From: Clostridiales bacterium
GTDB taxonomy: Bacteria > Bacillota > Clostridia > Lachnospirales > Lachnospiraceae
DNA length: 35,987 nucleotides
Direction of reading: 5' to 3'
Assembly (NCBI GenBank): GCA_012519565.1
Contig: JAAYPX010000007.1
Span: 1-35,987, forward strand
This document shows, one piece after another, positions 1 to 9,060 of the stretch. The stretch's first letter is position 1, and each line of letters starts with the position of its first letter. The notes below the pieces were generated by a model. It ran no database searches and was not told where the DNA came from. It saw only the letters and a program-made list of their open reading frames with translations. Both the position numbers and the translations under genes were made by a program.

Positions 1-1
1 C

Positions 2-109
2 AAGGATATTGATGAGGTCAAGGATATTGATAATGCCGAGGATATTGATAATGCCGAGGATATTGATAATGCCGAGGATATTGATAATATCGAGGATAAT
101 GCTATCGAA
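2..109 (+). repeat. Imperfect 18-bp tandem repeat (gaggatattgataatgcc) encoding (EDIDNA)n
   Basis: Six consecutive 18-bp units are readable (2-19, 20-37, 38-55, 56-73, 74-91, 92-109). The central ones are near identical and the flanking ones degenerate. The array is cut by the window edge. Confidence 0.85.
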
Positions 110-1093
110 AATGATAATGACCATCTTATCCAAGAGAGGCTTTCATCAGCTACTAATGATTTGGAGGAAGAGAAATCCAAATACTCTAACATCGGAATAT
201 CCATAGCCAATTCCTATTTAAACATCCGGGAAAAGGCAACTACTGAGAGTAATGTACTAGGCAAACTATACCGGGATTCTGTTGCAAGGATTATAAATAC
301 CGAAGGGGATTGGTACTATATTGAATCAGGCAGCGTCAAAGGTTATGTTAGCTCTGACTATATTAAAACCGGATTGACTGATGATGAATTAATTAAAAAG
401 TACGGTTCCCAGTATATTCAAGTCAAATGCAATGGTTTAAATGTTAGAGAAGAGCCAGATACTGAATCAAAGAGAAGGACTGTGATTTATCTAGATGAAA
501 CCTATCCTGTAGTGGAATTATTAGAGGACTGGGTAAAGATAAATATAGAAGATGATAATGTAATTGGTTATGTAAGTAGAGAATATGTTGATTTAATAAT
601 CGATTTTCCCCAGGCCATATCTAAGGAAGAGGAAGCTGAACTACAACGCTTAGAGGAAGAAAAAAAAAGAAAAAAGGAAACTTCCATAAAATATGGAGAC
701 GAAGTTAAATATACCCAGGAAGAACTAAAATTATTGGCTTGCCTTGTCCATGCTGAGGCTGGTAACCAAAGTTATGAAGGTAAATTAGCTGTAGCCAATG
801 TTGTATTAAACAGGGTAAAATCAAAAAAATATCCCAATAGCATAAAGGAAGTTATCTACCAAGCGGGTCAGTTTGCCGTGGCAACCAGTGGTTCCTTAGA
901 AAAACAATTGGCCAAATATGACAATTATAATTCCACATCTCAGAAACTATCAATAAAAGCAGCAAAAGCAGCCCTAGAGGGTGCTAATAACATAAAAGCA
1001 AGACTATACTTTAATTCATATAAATCTGCAGTAAAAAAAGGATACGGCGATAAGCCCAATGCCGTAAAAATAGGCGACCAACTTTTTTGGTAA
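2..1093 (+). CDS. SH3b-domain cell wall hydrolase, SleB/Hydrolase_2-like (5' end truncated by window edge)
   Basis: The frame is open from position 2 with no stop and no ATG, so the tracked start at 161 (TTG) is probably internal. Two SH3b-like repeats (SYLNIREKATTESNVLGKL..., NGLNVREEPDTESKRRTV...) precede a C-terminal SleB-like domain (ELKLLACLVHAEAGNQSYEGKLAVANVVLNRVKSKKYPNSIKEVIYQ). Confidence 0.85.
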   Translation, partial: KDIDEVKDIDNAEDIDNAEDIDNAEDIDNIEDNAIENDNDHLIQERLSSATNDLEEEKSKYSNIGISIANSYLNIREKATTESNVLGKLYRDSVARIINTEGDWYYIESGSVKGYVSSDYIKTGLTDDELIKKYGSQYIQVKCNGLNVREEPDTESKRRTVIYLDETYPVVELLEDWVKINIEDDNVIGYVSREYVDLIIDFPQAISKEEEAELQRLEEEKKRKKETSIKYGDEVKYTQEELKLLACLVHAEAGNQSYEGKLAVANVVLNRVKSKKYPNSIKEVIYQAGQFAVATSGSLEKQLAKYDNYNSTSQKLSIKAAKAALEGANNIKARLYFNSYKSAVKKGYGDKPNAVKIGDQLFW

Positions 1094-1105
1094 GTTTATA
1101 TAAGA

Positions 1106-1165
1106 AGGCCCTTGCAAAATTAATCTGAGTATACAGATATACTCTTTTATATTTTGCAAGGGCCT
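1106..1165. terminator. Bidirectional rho-independent-type terminator between convergent genes
   Basis: Perfect 15-bp inverted repeat aggcccttgcaaaat / attttgcaagggcct at 1106-1120 and 1151-1165, between convergent stop codons. Confidence 0.75.
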
Positions 1166-1193
1166 CTTTATCTTATTCTAGAACAATCTTATT

Positions 1194-2414
1194 CTAGAAC
1201 AGCGATATATGTTTTGGAATTCCATTCTCATATCTATGTTGTAATTCTCCCTGTATTAAAGGCTTCATATAGGTAATTAGCTCTTCTGTTACATCATTGC
1301 CTGATGGAGAAATCCATTCAATAGGAACCTTCTTCTCATGATTGGCAACTTGCTCCACCGGAACAGATATATATTCTACAGAATAAGGATTATTACTAAC
1401 CCTTTGAATCGCAGCCATCATACCACTTTCACCATCTAAAGCACATCTTAAGGCCTTTTCTCCAAGCATGCAGGATTCCTTAATATCAGTCAGACTAGCC
1501 ACATGGGATGCTGCCCTTTGCATGATATTAAATTCTACTGAACGGACCTTACATCCGATTTCTTTCCGTACAAGATACTCTAAAACTTTACCAGCTCCAG
1601 CTATATATTTATGACCAAAGCTATCTACCTCTCCACTGGAGTTTTGATCAGAGACATAACTACCATCACTGTATTTAATCCCTTCACTTAATGTAACCAG
1701 AACATTCTTCTTCTTTTTCATAACTTCTTTTACATCAGCTATAAATCTTTCATTACTAAATTCTTTTTCACAAAGATATATTAAATCCGGTCCTTCTGCT
1801 CCATTTAATCTAGACAGTGCAGAAGCGGCAGTTAACCAGCCGGCATTCCTTCCCATAATTTCTACTATAGTAACAGCAGGAAGATCATATACATCTATAT
1901 CTTTTTTTATTTCAGCTATTGTAGTTGCAATATATTTTGCAGCTGAGCCAAATCCAGGACAATGATCAGTTAAATTTAAATCATTATCGATAGTCTTAGG
2001 GGCTCCTACAACCCTTATATCATAATTATTAAATTTAAAGTACTCATTTAATTTATAAACGGTGTCCATAGAGTCGTTTCCGCCGATATAAATAAAGTAT
2101 TTAATATGATATTTGGTAAATATCTCATATATTTTCTTATATTCACTATCATCGTCTTTCCAATTAGATAATTTATGCCTACAGCTTCCTAGGGCTGATG
2201 CAGGTGTGTTTTTTAATAACTCTAATGCGTCTAGATTCTTAGCAACTTTACTTAAATCGATTAATTCATCAGATATGACACCGTTGATACCATGTTTCGC
2301 TCCATAAACCTTATCAATTTGGTTAGTGACTTGAATTCCTTGTAACACTCCGGCCAAGGTTGCATTAATGGCAGCCGTTGGACCACCAGATTGTGCTACT
2401 AATAAATTATTCAT
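1194..2414 (-). CDS. pfp: 6-phosphofructokinase, probably diphosphate-dependent (PPi-PFK)
   Basis: MNNLLVAQSGGPTAAINATLAGV start. GGNDSMDT carries Asp at the position typical of PPi-type enzymes (ATP-type is GGDGS). PKTIDNDL and VEIMGRNAGWL motifs are present. Confidence 0.85.
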   Translation of the reverse strand: MNNLLVAQSGGPTAAINATLAGVLQGIQVTNQIDKVYGAKHGINGVISDELIDLSKVAKNLDALELLKNTPASALGSCRHKLSNWKDDDSEYKKIYEIFTKYHIKYFIYIGGNDSMDTVYKLNEYFKFNNYDIRVVGAPKTIDNDLNLTDHCPGFGSAAKYIATTIAEIKKDIDVYDLPAVTIVEIMGRNAGWLTAASALSRLNGAEGPDLIYLCEKEFSNERFIADVKEVMKKKKNVLVTLSEGIKYSDGSYVSDQNSSGEVDSFGHKYIAGAGKVLEYLVRKEIGCKVRSVEFNIMQRAASHVASLTDIKESCMLGEKALRCALDGESGMMAAIQRVSNNPYSVEYISVPVEQVANHEKKVPIEWISPSGNDVTEELITYMKPLIQGELQHRYENGIPKHISLF

Positions 2415-2521
2415 CTTAATTTCTCCTTTATATCGGTATTATACTTATGGATTCTATATGCTGAAATAAAAAGTGTCAACCAATTTTTGACTAAAAGATA
2501 ATATTGTCACTATATCGTGCA

Positions 2522-3295
2522 TCAATTTCCACATTCTATGCTTATTTCATTAAACTTTTCCAGTATATCATCTATACTCAAATACTTCTTTTTCTCTGAA
2601 TCACAATCGATAACTATCTCTCCTTGGTGCATCATTATCAGCCTGTTGCCGTACTCCACCGCATATCGAAGATTATGGGTTACCATAATTGTTGTCAGCT
2701 TCTTCTCTGTTACAATCTTATCTGTTAGCTCCATTATTAAATCTGCAGTTTTAGGATCCAATGCCGCCGTATGTTCATCTAAAATCAAAAACTCTATAGG
2801 TGTCATGGTTGCCATAACTAGGGCCATGGCCTGTCTTTGTCCCCCGGATAAAGATCCAACCATAACATCCAACTTATCTTCCAATCCTAGGTTCAAAGCC
2901 CGAAGACAATCCCTATAATAATCAATCCGATTTTTATTGGTCCCCCTTAGAAGATTAAAAGATTTACCCTTGTTGTCGGCTAATGACATATTTTCCAGTA
3001 TCGTCATATTAGGGCAAGTTCCCATAGCAGGATTTTGATATACTCGGCCTATCTTTTTAAGCCGCTTATACTCCTGCCTATGGGTAATATCCTCATCATT
3101 CATAAGAATTCGACCTCGATCTAGAGGAATACTTCCGCATATAAGATTTAACATTGAGGTTTTACCAGAACCATTGCTACCAACTACTGAAACAAACTCT
3201 CTATCTTTAATAATAAAATTAAAATTATTAAACAGGCACATCTCATTAACCGTTCCTGGATTATAATATTTATTGATACTTTCCATCCTAAGCAT
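2522..3295 (-). CDS. trpZ: ABC transporter ATP-binding protein (tryptophan-type uptake system)
   Basis: Walker A GSNGSGKTS, signature LSGGQRQAMA, Walker B EFLILDEHTAALDP. Overlaps the upstream permease gene; the operon is preceded by a Trp T-box. Symbol assigned by operon logic. Confidence 0.8.
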   Translation of the reverse strand: MLRMESINKYYNPGTVNEMCLFNNFNFIIKDREFVSVVGSNGSGKTSMLNLICGSIPLDRGRILMNDEDITHRQEYKRLKKIGRVYQNPAMGTCPNMTILENMSLADNKGKSFNLLRGTNKNRIDYYRDCLRALNLGLEDKLDVMVGSLSGGQRQAMALVMATMTPIEFLILDEHTAALDPKTADLIMELTDKIVTEKKLTTIMVTHNLRYAVEYGNRLIMMHQGEIVIDCDSEKKKYLSIDDILEKFNEISIECGN

Positions 3296-4199
3296 TAGAC
3301 TTCACCTTCCTTTTCCTATCCTTGCTGATAACCAGAATAAACAAGAACAACGATGCCATTATCAACTTAAGATCCGAAGGATTTAATCCTATGAAAATTG
3401 CTATGGCAACACATAATTTATATAAAACCGCTCCTATAATAACAGCTGTAGTTGTTTTCAGCCAGGTGTTTCTTTTGAAAAGATTTATACCAATTATTAC
3501 ACTGGCTAAACCAATAGTAATGGTTCCCGTTCCTGATGAAATCTCAAAATAACCAACCTTTTGAGCATACACACTACCTGATAATGCTACAAAGGCATTC
3601 GCAATGGAAAGACCAATAATTTTTACCACGCCTTTATCTTTAGCCAAAGATGTAACTAATGTATCATTGTCCCCTGCTGCTCTAAGGAGATAGCCTGATT
3701 TTGTATTTAGATAAAAATCAAGAAGAAGCTTCATTATAATAACAATAACTAATGATATTATAGCTATTTGATAATCCTGCAAAATTGGTGGGAACAACTT
3801 TTTTATTATATCATTTCTAAAAATAGTATCCTGCATGAAAAACGGTAAATTAGCTCGTCCAGCAATTCTTAAATTAATAGAATATAATGCTGTCATCATG
3901 ATTATTCCAGCAAACAAATCCCTTACTTTTAATTTAACATGAATAAGACCAGTTATCATACCTGCTAAAGCACCAACTAAGAAGGATATGAAAAGGGTTG
4001 CCACAGGATTGACTCCTGACACTATTAATATGGCCGTAACAGCCCCTCCCAGGGGAAAGGTCCCATCTACAGACAAATCGGGAAAATCTAATATCCTATA
4101 AGTAATATAAATTCCCAATGCCATAATTGCATATGCAAACCCTTCCTCTAAAGTACCAACTAAAATCGTTTCTAATGTATCCCAAAGATTAACCAACAT
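3288..4199 (-). CDS. trpY: ABC transporter permease (branched-chain/sugar-type fold; Trp-type uptake system)
   Basis: Multi-TM protein with the ITYRILDFPDLSVDGTFPLGGAVTAIL motif typical of permeases paired with ABC_sub_bind proteins. Lies between the SBP and ATPase genes. Confidence 0.8.
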   Translation of the reverse strand: MLVNLWDTLETILVGTLEEGFAYAIMALGIYITYRILDFPDLSVDGTFPLGGAVTAILIVSGVNPVATLFISFLVGALAGMITGLIHVKLKVRDLFAGIIMMTALYSINLRIAGRANLPFFMQDTIFRNDIIKKLFPPILQDYQIAIISLVIVIIMKLLLDFYLNTKSGYLLRAAGDNDTLVTSLAKDKGVVKIIGLSIANAFVALSGSVYAQKVGYFEISSGTGTITIGLASVIIGINLFKRNTWLKTTTAVIIGAVLYKLCVAIAIFIGLNPSDLKLIMASLFLFILVISKDRKRKVKSNA

Positions 4200-4290
4200 A
4201 CTTTTCTTATCCCTCCCAGGTATTAAACCTATACTTTACTTTGGCAGATATAATATATCAGCCCCTTGAATTATATCATAGCATAAAACA

Positions 4291-5283
4291 CTAGTCAGAA
4301 ATCTCATCAAACATCTCAACCGCATTGGCAACTAGATCCTCAGGTAACTCAATACCCAGTTTCTCTGCAACAGCAGTATTACCATAAAAAGATGCAGCTT
4401 CAATAACTTCAAACTTCATTTCACTGGCCTTTGCCTCACCTTTTAAAATCTTAGCTGCCATCTTCCCTGTCTGTATTCCCAGTTCATAATAATCAAGTCC
4501 CATAGCAGCCAGACAACCTATCTTTACTTGTTCCACTTCGCTACCAAACACCGGTATATTCTTGCTAAATGCCTTCTCTAATATTATTGGTAATGCGCTA
4601 ACTACTGTATTATCTGTTAGGTTGGAAATAACATCCACCTTTCCCAGGATATTATCCGTAGCTAAAGGTATGTCCGCCTGAACAGTTACACCACTTTCTA
4701 TTATCTCAAAGCCATATTTTGGCCCTAATTCCTTATATACTTCAATAGCCGATACGGAATTAACTTCACTGGTACTATATAGAATACCTATTTTCTTAGC
4801 CTCTGGCAATATCTGACGAATCATCATCAGCTGTTCTTCAATAGGAAGTTTATCACTGGTTCCAGTAATATTGCCTGTAGGTGTACCATCTTCATTAGCT
4901 AATTGAGCCAAAACAGGATCTGTAATCGCTGTATAAACCACTGGTAAATCTATATCTCGGGTTGCTCCATATGCACTTTGAGTTATAGGTGTGGCAATTG
5001 TAGCAATCATATCTACTTTCTTAGCTACAAAGTTAGTAATAATCTGATTGGCCAAATCAGTATCGGCTTGGGCATTATGAAAGTCAATTGATAGATTTTC
5101 TCCCTCTACAAAACATTCCTCTGCAAGACCTGCTATGAAGCCTTCCCTACAATTATCCAGAGAACCATGTTCTGCAAACTGTCCGATACCTATAGTCACC
5201 GTTCCTTCTTTTGACTTTTGACAACCTGTTAAAGTACTTAAGGTTAAAGTTAAAATTCCAATTACCAGTAAAAATTTCTTCAT
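4291..5283 (-). CDS. trpX: ABC transporter substrate-binding lipoprotein (ABC_sub_bind / TrpX-like)
   Basis: Lipobox LSTLTGC after a signal peptide. VTIGIGQFAEHGSLDNCREGFIAGL, VAKKVDMIATIATPITQSA and KKIGILYSTSEVNS are typical of the family. Downstream of a TGG-specifier T-box. Confidence 0.82.
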   Translation of the reverse strand: MKKFLLVIGILTLTLSTLTGCQKSKEGTVTIGIGQFAEHGSLDNCREGFIAGLAEECFVEGENLSIDFHNAQADTDLANQIITNFVAKKVDMIATIATPITQSAYGATRDIDLPVVYTAITDPVLAQLANEDGTPTGNITGTSDKLPIEEQLMMIRQILPEAKKIGILYSTSEVNSVSAIEVYKELGPKYGFEIIESGVTVQADIPLATDNILGKVDVISNLTDNTVVSALPIILEKAFSKNIPVFGSEVEQVKIGCLAAMGLDYYELGIQTGKMAAKILKGEAKASEMKFEVIEAASFYGNTAVAEKLGIELPEDLVANAVEMFDEISD

Positions 5284-5427
5284 AGAATAATCCTCCCTTT
5301 TATATGTTTTATTTTTATATTTTATCTTTATATTTTATCTTTATATTTATATGATTTTTATATATCCTATTTTTATTCTTGGGTCCTATCCTAGTGTAGA
5401 AGCTAATTTATATACAATAAAAGGTAA

Positions 5428-5700
5428 TAAAAAAGTCTCAAGTAACATTATACTTGAGACGAATAATAATCCGCGGTACCACTCAATTTGACTAAGCCAA
5501 TTTATCTGACTTAGACCACTCTTTCATATACTAACATATATGCCATATATATATAACGGTTATGGATTCCGTCAACGCCTACTATTACTTCGGGTTGCCC
5601 TCAAAAGCCCATTCAGCTTATAATCATATCGCTTCCCACCTACCAGCGACTCTCTGAAATGTTATTATTAAGCTTACTCCTCTTTCTCAACGGTTTAGCA
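5428..5700 (-). promoter_or_regulatory. T-box leader, Trp-specific (specifier TGG), with terminator
   Basis: Minus strand contains the T-box core GAGTGGTACCGCGG (core complement at 5471-5482), Stem I-type sequence (AGAGAGTCGCTGGTAGGTGGGAAGCG), a specifier context CTGAA-TGG-GCTTTTGAG (TGG = complement 5609-5611), and terminator gtctcaagta...tacttgagac followed by TTTTTTA (5428-5460). Confidence 0.92.
5435..5460 (-). terminator. T-box regulatory terminator hairpin
   Basis: 10-bp stem gtctcaagta / tacttgagac followed on the minus strand by a T-run. Confidence 0.85.
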
Positions 5701-5776
5701 TATTAACTTGTTAATTTACTAAATAATAATACAAGGTCTATCAATTGTCAACCATAAAATAAAATTCTTTATAAAA

Positions 5777-5806
5777 TGGTTGTCGCGGAATTGACTGCGA
5801 CAACCA
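5777..5806 (-). terminator. Terminator downstream of cotJC
   Basis: Perfect inverted repeat tggttgtcgc / gcgacaacca just after the cotJC stop, followed on the minus strand by an AT-rich stretch. Confidence 0.65.
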
Positions 5807-5815
5807 AATAACCTC

Positions 5816-6430
5816 TTATTTACATGGCGCTTTATCAAAGGATGGATTAAAGGCATAGAAATTCTTAGAATCCAGTTCATCCTGTATCATTCTTAATGCT
5901 TCACCAAATCTTTGGAAATGTACAATTTCCCTTTCCCTTAGGAATCTAATAGGATCGCAAACTTCTTGATCATGAACCAACCTAAGAATATTATCATAGG
6001 TGGTTCTTGCTTTCTGTTCTGCTGCCATATCTTCAATAAGATCTGTAATAGGATCACCTTTACTCTGGTAATATGATGCAGTAAATGGAGTTCCAGAAGC
6101 AGCCACATGATATAGACCTAATGTATGGTCAACATAGTATTTGTCAAATCCACTTTCAACAATTTGTTGAGGGGATAGGTCCCTAGTTAATTGATGAACG
6201 ATAGCACCAATCATTTCCATGTGCCCCAGTTCTTCTGTTCCAATATCTAGTAAAAGTCCAGCCACCTTACGATTAGTAGTACTCATTGAATACATCTGTG
6301 AAATATATCGCATAGAAGCTGCAAGTTCGCCGTCGGGCCCGCCAAACTGACTTATTATTACCTGCGCCAATTTAGGGTTACATTGTGTGATATTTACAGG
6401 GTGTTGTAATCTTCTTTCATAACTCCACAT
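5816..6430 (-). CDS. cotJC: Spore coat protein CotJC / manganese catalase family
   Basis: MWSYERRLQHPVNITQCNPKLAQVIISQFGGPDGELAASMRYISQMY...DIGTEELGHMEMI: manganese-catalase-like CotJC. Adjacent to cotJB and cotJA. Confidence 0.92.
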   Translation of the reverse strand: MWSYERRLQHPVNITQCNPKLAQVIISQFGGPDGELAASMRYISQMYSMSTTNRKVAGLLLDIGTEELGHMEMIGAIVHQLTRDLSPQQIVESGFDKYYVDHTLGLYHVAASGTPFTASYYQSKGDPITDLIEDMAAEQKARTTYDNILRLVHDQEVCDPIRFLREREIVHFQRFGEALRMIQDELDSKNFYAFNPSFDKAPCK

Positions 6431-6433
6431 ACA

Positions 6434-6691
6434 CTAGCACCTACCTTCCCATGGCCATGGATCTCTAACCCATTCCCATTTATTTTCCGAATCTACCATA
6501 TAACTATTCATCGGCCCATAGCACTTTGTATACTCTTCAACCGCTTCATTTCTAATCCTATCCATCCTCTTCCAATACTCTAAAGCTGCCTGGTCAGTGG
6601 GATGTGTATCAAGGAATAGTCTTAGGTCATCCAGTACAAAACTGGTAGCCGTAATACATGCAAATAATTTGTCTTTATTTTTATCATCCAT
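6434..6691 (-). CDS. cotJB: Spore coat protein CotJB
   Basis: 85 aa; FVLDDLRLFLDTHPTDQAALEYW and the C-terminal WEWVRDPWPWEG typical of CotJB. Confidence 0.9.
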   Translation of the reverse strand: MDDKNKDKLFACITATSFVLDDLRLFLDTHPTDQAALEYWKRMDRIRNEAVEEYTKCYGPMNSYMVDSENKWEWVRDPWPWEGRC

Positions 6692-6692
6692 A

Positions 6693-6992
6693 CTACCTAC
6701 AGCTCCTTCCTAGAAATTCTAAATTTAAATCCTTAAATAAAGTACCATTAGCCAAGGCCACGAACTCGTTTTCATACAGGTTCTCAAATTTTTGCCAAGG
6801 CACATAGCACATTCCTAATGGGAACCTATCGAAATCTTTTTTTCCGCAATCTCTGTCATCATAATTATCTCTTCCACATGATCGTCCCAAATCATAATCA
6901 TTATCGCAGCTAACATTTTTTTGCTTATATGGAGGAACGTTACGGCCACGACCATAGTTGGCCATATTACCACGATACATCCGTCTATCCAT
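6693..6992 (-). CDS. cotJA: Spore coat associated protein CotJA
   Basis: C-terminal half PLGMCYVPWQKFENLYENEFVALANGTLFKDLNLEFLG is CotJA-like. The N-terminal half is a Cys/Asp/Arg-rich extension. RBS aaaggag upstream. Confidence 0.85.
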   Translation of the reverse strand: MDRRMYRGNMANYGRGRNVPPYKQKNVSCDNDYDLGRSCGRDNYDDRDCGKKDFDRFPLGMCYVPWQKFENLYENEFVALANGTLFKDLNLEFLGRSCR

Positions 6993-7221
6993 AAATGATC
7001 TCCTTTCCTATACTTATAGCAACCCCTGTGCTTTATTGTTCTATATATATTATGAATCAAGACTAAATCAGTGCCTGTTCCTTTACAAAGAAAGTCCTAA
7101 AATGTATTCTTATATGTGATTTTAAGATATAAAGGTTTTATCCAAGCTAATGATTGACATTAAAATCTGAATAATGTAATATTTAATTACAACTTATAGT
7201 TTTAATAACAAGGGAGAATGT

Positions 7222-8151
7222 TTGGTGTATCATTTTATAATTAATGCAAAAGCCAGTTCAGGTAAGGGAATAAAATACTGGTGGATAATAAAAAGGGAAT
7301 TAGATAATAGAAATATTAATTACAGAGCATATTTTACTAAACATAGCGGCCACGCTACTAATATAGCGGAGAAAATATGTAAAAGTAATTATGGAACTAA
7401 AAAAATAGTAATTGTCGGCGGTGACGGTACAGTCAATGAAGTAATAAACGGATTACATAACTATAATGAGATTATATTGGGCTATATTCCCTCTGGATCC
7501 AGTAATGATCTGGCTAGAAGTTTAAAAATACCCAAAGATCCCGTTGAAGCTTTAGAAAACATCCTTAAACCAAGGAAATTTCAGTATCTAGATCATGGTA
7601 TGATGGAATATATGAACAATAATATGGCTCCTAGAAAATTCGCCTGCTCCAGTGGTATAGGATATGATGCCAATGTCTGTTATGAGGTACAAAAGTCTAC
7701 TCTTAAGAAGCAATTAAATCGAATCGGAACTGGCAAATTGGTATATTTCCTTATCGCCATCAAACAAGCTCTGGGAATAGATTTTATGGATGCTGAAGTG
7801 ATTATTGACGGAGAGCAAAGATATTTTTATAAGAAAGTTCTTTTGCTATCTGGAATGATACATAAATATGAGGGAGGCGGTCTACCCATGGCTCCTTCTG
7901 CCAATCCCTCCGACGGCAAATTAAATGTAGTTATTGTCCATGGATTAAGTCGGCTGAAGATTTTAGCTTTTTTGCCTACTATTATATTCGGTAAACACAT
8001 TCATGTAAAAGGAGTGGAAACCTTTATATGCTCCAGCGCAGAGATTAAAGCAACTAAAGACATGGCTACTCACACAGATGGAGAAGTACCTGCTATCTGT
8101 TCACATATTAAGTTAAGCAATGTCCCCCATCAAATTCGAATGATAACATAG
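7222..8151 (+). CDS. Diacylglycerol kinase family lipid kinase (YegS/BmrU-like)
   Basis: VGGDGTVNEVINGL and LGYIPSGSSNDLARSL motifs. TTG (or GTG at 7225) start after agggag RBS. Confidence 0.9.
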   Translation: MVYHFIINAKASSGKGIKYWWIIKRELDNRNINYRAYFTKHSGHATNIAEKICKSNYGTKKIVIVGGDGTVNEVINGLHNYNEIILGYIPSGSSNDLARSLKIPKDPVEALENILKPRKFQYLDHGMMEYMNNNMAPRKFACSSGIGYDANVCYEVQKSTLKKQLNRIGTGKLVYFLIAIKQALGIDFMDAEVIIDGEQRYFYKKVLLLSGMIHKYEGGGLPMAPSANPSDGKLNVVIVHGLSRLKILAFLPTIIFGKHIHVKGVETFICSSAEIKATKDMATHTDGEVPAICSHIKLSNVPHQIRMIT

Positions 8152-8166
8152 AAAGTTGGTTGTATT

Positions 8167-9054
8167 ATGCCTAGACGCTCTTATACTAATATTTCATTGT
8201 TAATAGTAGTGTTAAGTATGGTAACTATATTAGCACAATTTATAACTTATTATTTTATTGCTTCCCCCTATGTGATTATTGGGATATCAACTATAGTTTC
8301 CATATTTAGCACCCATATTTTACTAAACAAGTCCTTAACCTATGAAACTGGTTTTATTTATTCATTACTTACATTATTTGTTAGCTTGATTATAACCTTA
8401 ATGACTTTCTACAGTAAGGACCAGTCTATTTTTCCTTATTCCGGTCTTCTATTTGCAATTGTCTTTATCAACTGGTTTATTCCTAGCCTTCACTGTTTCA
8501 TCCGCAACATGCTTGATACTGGTGGAAGAATTGGAGGCTATTACTCCTTCTATAGAAATCATAGCATAGTTTTAATAATCTTTTACATAGGTATCTTTAT
8601 ATATGGTTTTATTTATCCTGAGGCAGTTCAAAGGTTCTATCCATTACCATTTACATTTAACCATGGAAATATAATACCTTTTAATATACTTTCTGCCCAA
8701 ATTGAATTATACATCTATCACCAATTACCATTATCCGATATCTTAATTTACCTATTTAGCAGAATAGCAATTTTTGCTCCTTTTGGTTTTTATATCGCAC
8801 TAGTTACTAGGAAAAAATCTAAACTCATAAGATTTTTATTGTACTTACTCATCCCTGTAATCATTGAAACTATCCAGTATTTTTATGCTAGCTCATATTC
8901 TGATATTGATGATATTATCTATGGACTTATTGGCTGTATTCTTGGGGGCTTCTTATTCCAGTTAAAAAACTATGTATTCCGCTTGTTTTCTGGACAAGAT
9001 TTCCTTGCTACTAGGCATAGATATAGTAATTATAATCGGCCCCTACATTTTTAA
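8167..9054 (+). CDS. VanZ family membrane protein
   Basis: Multi-TM protein; C-terminal region NIIPFNIL...RIAIFAPFGFYIAL...IETIQYFYASSYSDIDDIIYGLIGCILGGFL is VanZ-like. Confidence 0.85.
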   Translation: MPRRSYTNISLLIVVLSMVTILAQFITYYFIASPYVIIGISTIVSIFSTHILLNKSLTYETGFIYSLLTLFVSLIITLMTFYSKDQSIFPYSGLLFAIVFINWFIPSLHCFIRNMLDTGGRIGGYYSFYRNHSIVLIIFYIGIFIYGFIYPEAVQRFYPLPFTFNHGNIIPFNILSAQIELYIYHQLPLSDILIYLFSRIAIFAPFGFYIALVTRKKSKLIRFLLYLLIPVIIETIQYFYASSYSDIDDIIYGLIGCILGGFLFQLKNYVFRLFSGQDFLATRHRYSNYNRPLHF

Positions 9055-9060
9055 CATATT

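Noticed and set aside
9-206. Tracked ORF MMRSRILIMPRILIMPRILIMP... on the plus strand
   Set aside because: Out-of-frame reading of the 18-bp repeat inside the SH3b/SleB gene.
2517-2918. Plus-strand 133-aa ORF
   Set aside because: Antisense shadow of the ABC ATPase gene, which has clear Walker A, signature and Walker B motifs.
6815-7060. Minus-strand 81-aa ORF
   Set aside because: Overlaps cotJA in another frame; cotJA has the RBS, family match and operon context.
6993-7100. Sigma-E promoter for cotJABC
   Set aside because: A CATAATAT -10-like element exists, but no matching -35 at the right spacing could be seen.
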